Position numbers and translations under genes: made by a program. A stretch of DNA of 25,717 nucleotides, taken from Euryarchaeota archaeon UBA242. GTDB lineage: Archaea > Thermoplasmatota > Poseidoniia > Poseidoniales > Poseidoniaceae. The stretch is taken from NCBI GenBank assembly GCA_002499015.1, contig DAJY01000056.1:20269-45985 (forward strand), written 5' to 3'. Below, piece after piece: positions 23,101 through 25,717 of this stretch (position 1 is its first letter; every line of letters begins with the position of its first letter). A model generated the notes under the pieces. The model was not told the DNA's origin and ran no database searches. It was given only the letters and a program-made list of their open reading frames with translations.

Positions 23101-25604
23101 GACTTGTTCTTGATGGAAATTCTCCACTATTATTGTCAGTGACTCCTGTGGATGGCGTTGAACTCCATGCTTCACCTCCGGGCAGTGGTCAATCAGTGAA
23201 TGTATTTATCCAAGATTCTGTAGATCCTCCGACTCAAATAACTTTGAATTATTGGATTGGATGTAAAGCCAGCGTAGCATTGGGATGCACCGATTACAAT
23301 TTCGATGGCCTTCCTAATGCAGATGAATATGAACTCAAGACTCTTTCTTCACCTGAAACCAGAACTGGTGGGTTGAATATATTCCAAGGTTCGTTAGATG
23401 ATTCGATGCTAACACACGGTCAATATGTCTCTTTCTTCATCACTGGTAAGGATGCACAACAAAATGAGGTTGCGATGGGTGGAGGGCCAGTTTGTCCCGA
23501 TTCCACTAATCCATGTGGTTTCGCACCGGGTCAAGCAATCCCAGATTGGTCTGCAGATTTATCAACATATAGAATTAGAGAAGAATTTGAACCAACATTA
23601 GATTTGAGCAATTCCACTATCATAGGGCATAATGACCAAGAACCATTGCACCCGGGAATTGCCTATACTGCTCAAATAGTTTTGAGTGATAGAAATGGAT
23701 GGGAAGATCTTCAAACTGTTCAATTAGCATTAGGCGGGGATTTCTCCGACGATGATAATTCAATTTTTATCACTCTACAAGATGATGGAACTGGTAAACC
23801 GATGGCGATTATGGAATCTGGTTCATCTAATATTGCAGTATCAAATATATATTCAACAGTTGAACTTGATTCATTTAATGAATCTATTATTATTATCAAA
23901 GCAAGGTTTCAATTGACTTGGACCTTCCCCGAAATATTTGACACCAATGGAGTAGATCAATTCATTCCTAAAATATTGGTCACTGATTTACCTTGTAATG
24001 ATGGAGAACTAACTCCTTGTTTTGAAGCAGAAGTCGGATTAGGTAATGATTGGTGGAGTTTAGATAATGATTTCCGATTCGACACAATGGAAGGTCATAT
24101 TCGTGCTATTGAATTAAGAGATAGCACTAACCATTACAATTCTGAAGTGTCTGAGACTTTGATTGGTGCAGGTCAAGCATTGAGAGTTAGTGGTCGAATA
24201 TTATTCTCGGAAGATGAAATGCCAGCACCAGCCGGTGCATTTGATGTCGTCTTTGGAGATTATGACTATGAGTGGAGAACATCTACTAGACTTGATGGTG
24301 AATTTAGTTTGGATCTGTTGATTCCAGCAGTACGCTCAGGACATCTTGATCTAAGACTAAAGATGGATGATTTACCAGGAATTGCCTACGATGAAACAAA
24401 TATTATTCCTCGCGTTAGACTTGCAGTTGATAGCAGTAGACCTACAATTTCATCAATTGCTTTGAATGAAGTTTCTTCTGGAGGGGAACTTTCCATCGGT
24501 GATTGTGGTAACCTATTAGTGATGTTAGAGACCATCGATGACCACGGTTTTGATTTGGATGAACCAGCAGTACTACATTACCGAGTAAGAGCTGGTGAGG
24601 CTGAAATTTCACGAGGAAGTGTACCACTACCTGAGACCACTCCTTTCGGAGATCAATTCTTTTGGACAGGTCATTTGGATTTGACCGATTCAGGAGCGAC
24701 TATGTTGTTGCCATCATATGTTGTTGATGTGTGGATTTCAGGTTCTGATGAATCTGGAAATCCGTTTGATACCTTCCGAAATTCTGTCAATGAACCCTTT
24801 GCTTCTTGGCCTCTTGCATTATTAGGGCCAAGTTTTGATTTGGATGCCGATACTACTTCATTGAAGTGGGACGAACCGAGTCCAACTACAGAACAGCAAG
24901 TCAATATGGTCATCAATGCTAAGAATGATGGTGGCAAGGGCGATGTAACATTCATTCTACAACGATTGGTTGTAGGCGGTAATTGGGCAGAGATCAGCGT
25001 TTTAGAACTAGAAGTAGGTGCAGGAACAGAAGTCCAAGCCTCCCTAGGAGCTATTGCTGATGTCGCTGCAGGAAATCAAATTGAATTTAGAGTTCTAGTT
25101 CTAGTCGATGGTGTTGAAATGGATCGAAAAACAGTCGACCCACTTATCATCAAACACCAAACATCTAGAGATGGTGAAGCATTAAAGGAACAAGCAAGTG
25201 AAGGTCAATTTACAATAACCTTGTTCATCATTGCTTTGCTCTCTGTTGGATTTGGAGTCTATACGATGGTAATGAGTAGAAGAATCTTGAAAGGTGAAGA
25301 AGTGGATGAGAGTGACCAAACTGCTGAAGTTTTGGCCGATATTGATGTCAAGGCGCTTCCTTCAATCGAACTCAATTTACCACCTCCACCTGGATTGGCA
25401 TTACCTCCTCAAGTAGGGCTCGCAGCAATGATTCCTGCGCCAACACCTCAACCTATCGTAGCCCCTTTGGCTGAAGAAAGCGCAAATGTGGCTGAGGAAT
25501 CTCGAGGGTCACCTCCGCTTCCTCCAAGTGGTCTTCCAGAAGGTTGGTCACAAGACCAATGGGAAAGCTTTGGTTGGCAGTATTTAGATGCTCTAAACGG
25601 CTGA
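20166..25604 (+). CDS. Giant surface protein with C-terminal membrane helix and proline-rich, Trp-motif cytoplasmic tail
   Basis: The product is about 1812 residues from ATG 20166; an in-frame GTG at 20157 is possible, but GTGA at 20157-20160 looks like part of a ribosome-binding site. A signal peptide ('GIMFVLFAILVLSPMSP') is followed by 'YEFSDGSTEYIALYQG', a beta-sandwich of a kind seen at the start of large archaeal surface proteins. A region that may be a propeller spans about residues 180-460. Tandem beta-sandwich domains follow, with repeats such as 'ISADNGTHWQQV' and 'VSNDNGTTWLPV'. Asp/Asn-rich loops and short cysteine loops suggest calcium and disulfide stabilisation. One hydrophobic helix (about 1682-1702) leads to a 106-residue tail with Pro-rich stretches, ending 'GLPEGWSQDQWESFGWQYLD'. 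No catalytic motif was recognised; a structural or adhesive role is likely. Confidence 0.87.
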   Translation: MSSSFPPGRGIMFVLFAILVLSPMSPLADVFVDEAEAAGVARHVYEFSDGSTEYIALYQGANPDTGAQISLPKGALVTDVTMTLSGASATGWSQKVTDNRADWIRGTDSMTDSRSGDLSLALASPQEEFFPHGYDETVNPNSDAWLDNGSYSLRQPHTSNSTESRFSTQVTKTSSSLMAQGQGAVLKHHDWLFLSTWSSTKFSNIVQKLYPNNASRHSTIVLDEAQCTLPQKDSSSYYGQYGFRDWTITDDERLFGILSGYKYTYSSSAPTQYHRVIEMDISRDDVWTCIDSYDVSPQYGDYTGIAYDRDQDLVWILHNSQRRIVPYTFDGNLPGQYTRGQESYSYSTTSGSTWECGTTGQIVRGLEVNGTSFFMRCQKGTVYNDKDQLETWSVSGQSSSLVPQAGIKQVSALGYGLQFDGARFVTVDSGYSTWSSNTLYYREYGTGWQYETTPAPGTTTWYGPVTYSSDDVVAANMITYSSAASIGDRVDYWISADNGTHWQQVESNETIHFDFPGNELVWKAQLIGSTAVSWWVNLEYSTDYTTSGSWLSPFFPTGTKVGKVRPVWVADEPSSSTVQVMVSNDNGTTWLPVVNGQETSFSTDGAGDILRYTIDMTTSDSTSTPLIDSFTLHYEEGYPDRPNIDIGNDGQWDWESLQFLNESSVEASDDSVVGVDVKFTPTMVQAFNDAIPENGFGDVLVSLGIKAATSGRIKISNIDIAYKMQTRAIDANLEGGKASPDGIYRNLVVRVANGDEVDRVTKTVVALEHSYGENPTFSWVRGDSCSTIDDVGGIVQFDTANCTSMLDANGILTIRMPMKVNWTWDDEGSAQAFITVEDDLGVAVSSWETESLDLKIENDIQLDGLRVWEETGRELYVLDWVRGGFNLSFSGQINFQESQLSPEAGNFNLRLLGQNVTHDGVPMGEAVLLAEEANPGFGEYNITIQSPLESSPGGMVFYMQAVNLVNGSTFVNPGYNSMRLVLDGNSPLLLSVTPVDGVELHASPPGSGQSVNVFIQDSVDPPTQITLNYWIGCKASVALGCTDYNFDGLPNADEYELKTLSSPETRTGGLNIFQGSLDDSMLTHGQYVSFFITGKDAQQNEVAMGGGPVCPDSTNPCGFAPGQAIPDWSADLSTYRIREEFEPTLDLSNSTIIGHNDQEPLHPGIAYTAQIVLSDRNGWEDLQTVQLALGGDFSDDDNSIFITLQDDGTGKPMAIMESGSSNIAVSNIYSTVELDSFNESIIIIKARFQLTWTFPEIFDTNGVDQFIPKILVTDLPCNDGELTPCFEAEVGLGNDWWSLDNDFRFDTMEGHIRAIELRDSTNHYNSEVSETLIGAGQALRVSGRILFSEDEMPAPAGAFDVVFGDYDYEWRTSTRLDGEFSLDLLIPAVRSGHLDLRLKMDDLPGIAYDETNIIPRVRLAVDSSRPTISSIALNEVSSGGELSIGDCGNLLVMLETIDDHGFDLDEPAVLHYRVRAGEAEISRGSVPLPETTPFGDQFFWTGHLDLTDSGATMLLPSYVVDVWISGSDESGNPFDTFRNSVNEPFASWPLALLGPSFDLDADTTSLKWDEPSPTTEQQVNMVINAKNDGGKGDVTFILQRLVVGGNWAEISVLELEVGAGTEVQASLGAIADVAAGNQIEFRVLVLVDGVEMDRKTVDPLIIKHQTSRDGEALKEQASEGQFTITLFIIALLSVGFGVYTMVMSRRILKGEEVDESDQTAEVLADIDVKALPSIELNLPPPPGLALPPQVGLAAMIPAPTPQPIVAPLAEESANVAEESRGSPPLPPSGLPEGWSQDQWESFGWQYLDALNG

Positions 25605-25639
25605 TAATCTCTTGAATCAGCTCTTTTGGATGTGCGGAA

Positions 25640-25717
25640 ATGGCTGAAGAAAATATCGAAACCGCCTTGGAAGGAATGGTAACCTTGCAAGAACGAATGG
25701 TTCACTTGATTCAACAA
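25640..25717 (+). CDS. Start of a hypothetical protein, cut by the window end
   Basis: ATG 25640 opens a frame of 26 codons that runs off the window; an in-frame stop at 25613-25615 bounds it upstream. The visible peptide begins 'MAEENIETALEGMVTLQERM' and looks helical and hydrophilic, so it is probably a cytoplasmic protein or a coiled-coil start. GGA at 25628-25630 is a weak ribosome-binding site 9 bases upstream. The 35-base gap after the giant gene suggests co-transcription. The identity is unknown. Confidence 0.55.
   Translation, partial: MAEENIETALEGMVTLQERMVHLIQQ

Noticed and set aside
14291..25604. Type I secretion RTX toxin-like genes
   Set aside because: The acidic loops are DxDxDG of TSP3 type, not GGxGxDxxx nonapeptides, and both genes begin with Sec-type signal peptides.

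Overview
The window looks like chromosomal DNA of a marine euryarchaeon, most probably a Thermoplasmatota / Marine Group II (Poseidoniales-like) lineage. This rests on four things. Two genes carry archaeal class III (type IV pilin-like) signal peptides. Several giant secreted proteins combine TSP3-type calcium repeats, beta-helix, Ig-like and NEW3-like domains. Base composition is moderately AT-rich with very tight gene packing. GTG and TTG starts follow GAGGTGA-type ribosome-binding sites. The lineage is inferred from protein style; there is no rRNA or other marker gene here.

Layout. 1-875 (+) is the 3' end of a membrane-anchored surface protein with NEW3/CARDB-like domains. 1006-2223 (+) is a membrane-anchored subtilisin-like protease. 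2446-6801 (+) is a giant beta-helix/Ig-like surface protein with one C-terminal membrane helix and a short cytoplasmic tail; an unusual array of TGATA elements lies in front of it. 6865-9390 (+) is a winged-helix/STAND-ATPase/TPR regulator. 9400-14046 (-) is a compact four-gene operon: a YycJ/WalJ-like metallo-beta-lactamase-fold hydrolase, two proteins with nearly identical RDE-x-AVS pilin leaders (381 and 741 aa), and a small pilin-like membrane protein. Each junction overlaps by 1-4 bases. 14291-20038 (+) is a 1915-residue secreted protein built from about a dozen TSP3-like calcium repeats with an apparent beta-propeller inserted. 20166-25604 (+) is an 1812-residue surface protein with a C-terminal helix and a proline-rich, tryptophan-motif cytoplasmic tail. 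25640-25717 (+) is the start of a further gene. Intergenic DNA is scarce; no gene-free stretch exceeds about 250 bases. I see no tRNA, rRNA, CRISPR array or insertion sequence.

How the genes may work together. The window reads as a cell-surface locus. Giant calcium-binding or adhesive proteins are displayed by single C-terminal helices, a pilin-like operon may build a surface filament or pseudopilus, an outward-facing protease could process surface proteins, and a MalT-like STAND regulator may sense a signal and control some of them. The functional linkage is inference from proximity. Signals that gene calling does not explain include the TGATA array, an eight-G tract inside a pilin gene, perfect inverted repeats in two intergenic regions, short Cx6C cysteine loops shared by three giant proteins, and two kinds of aromatic cytoplasmic tail.
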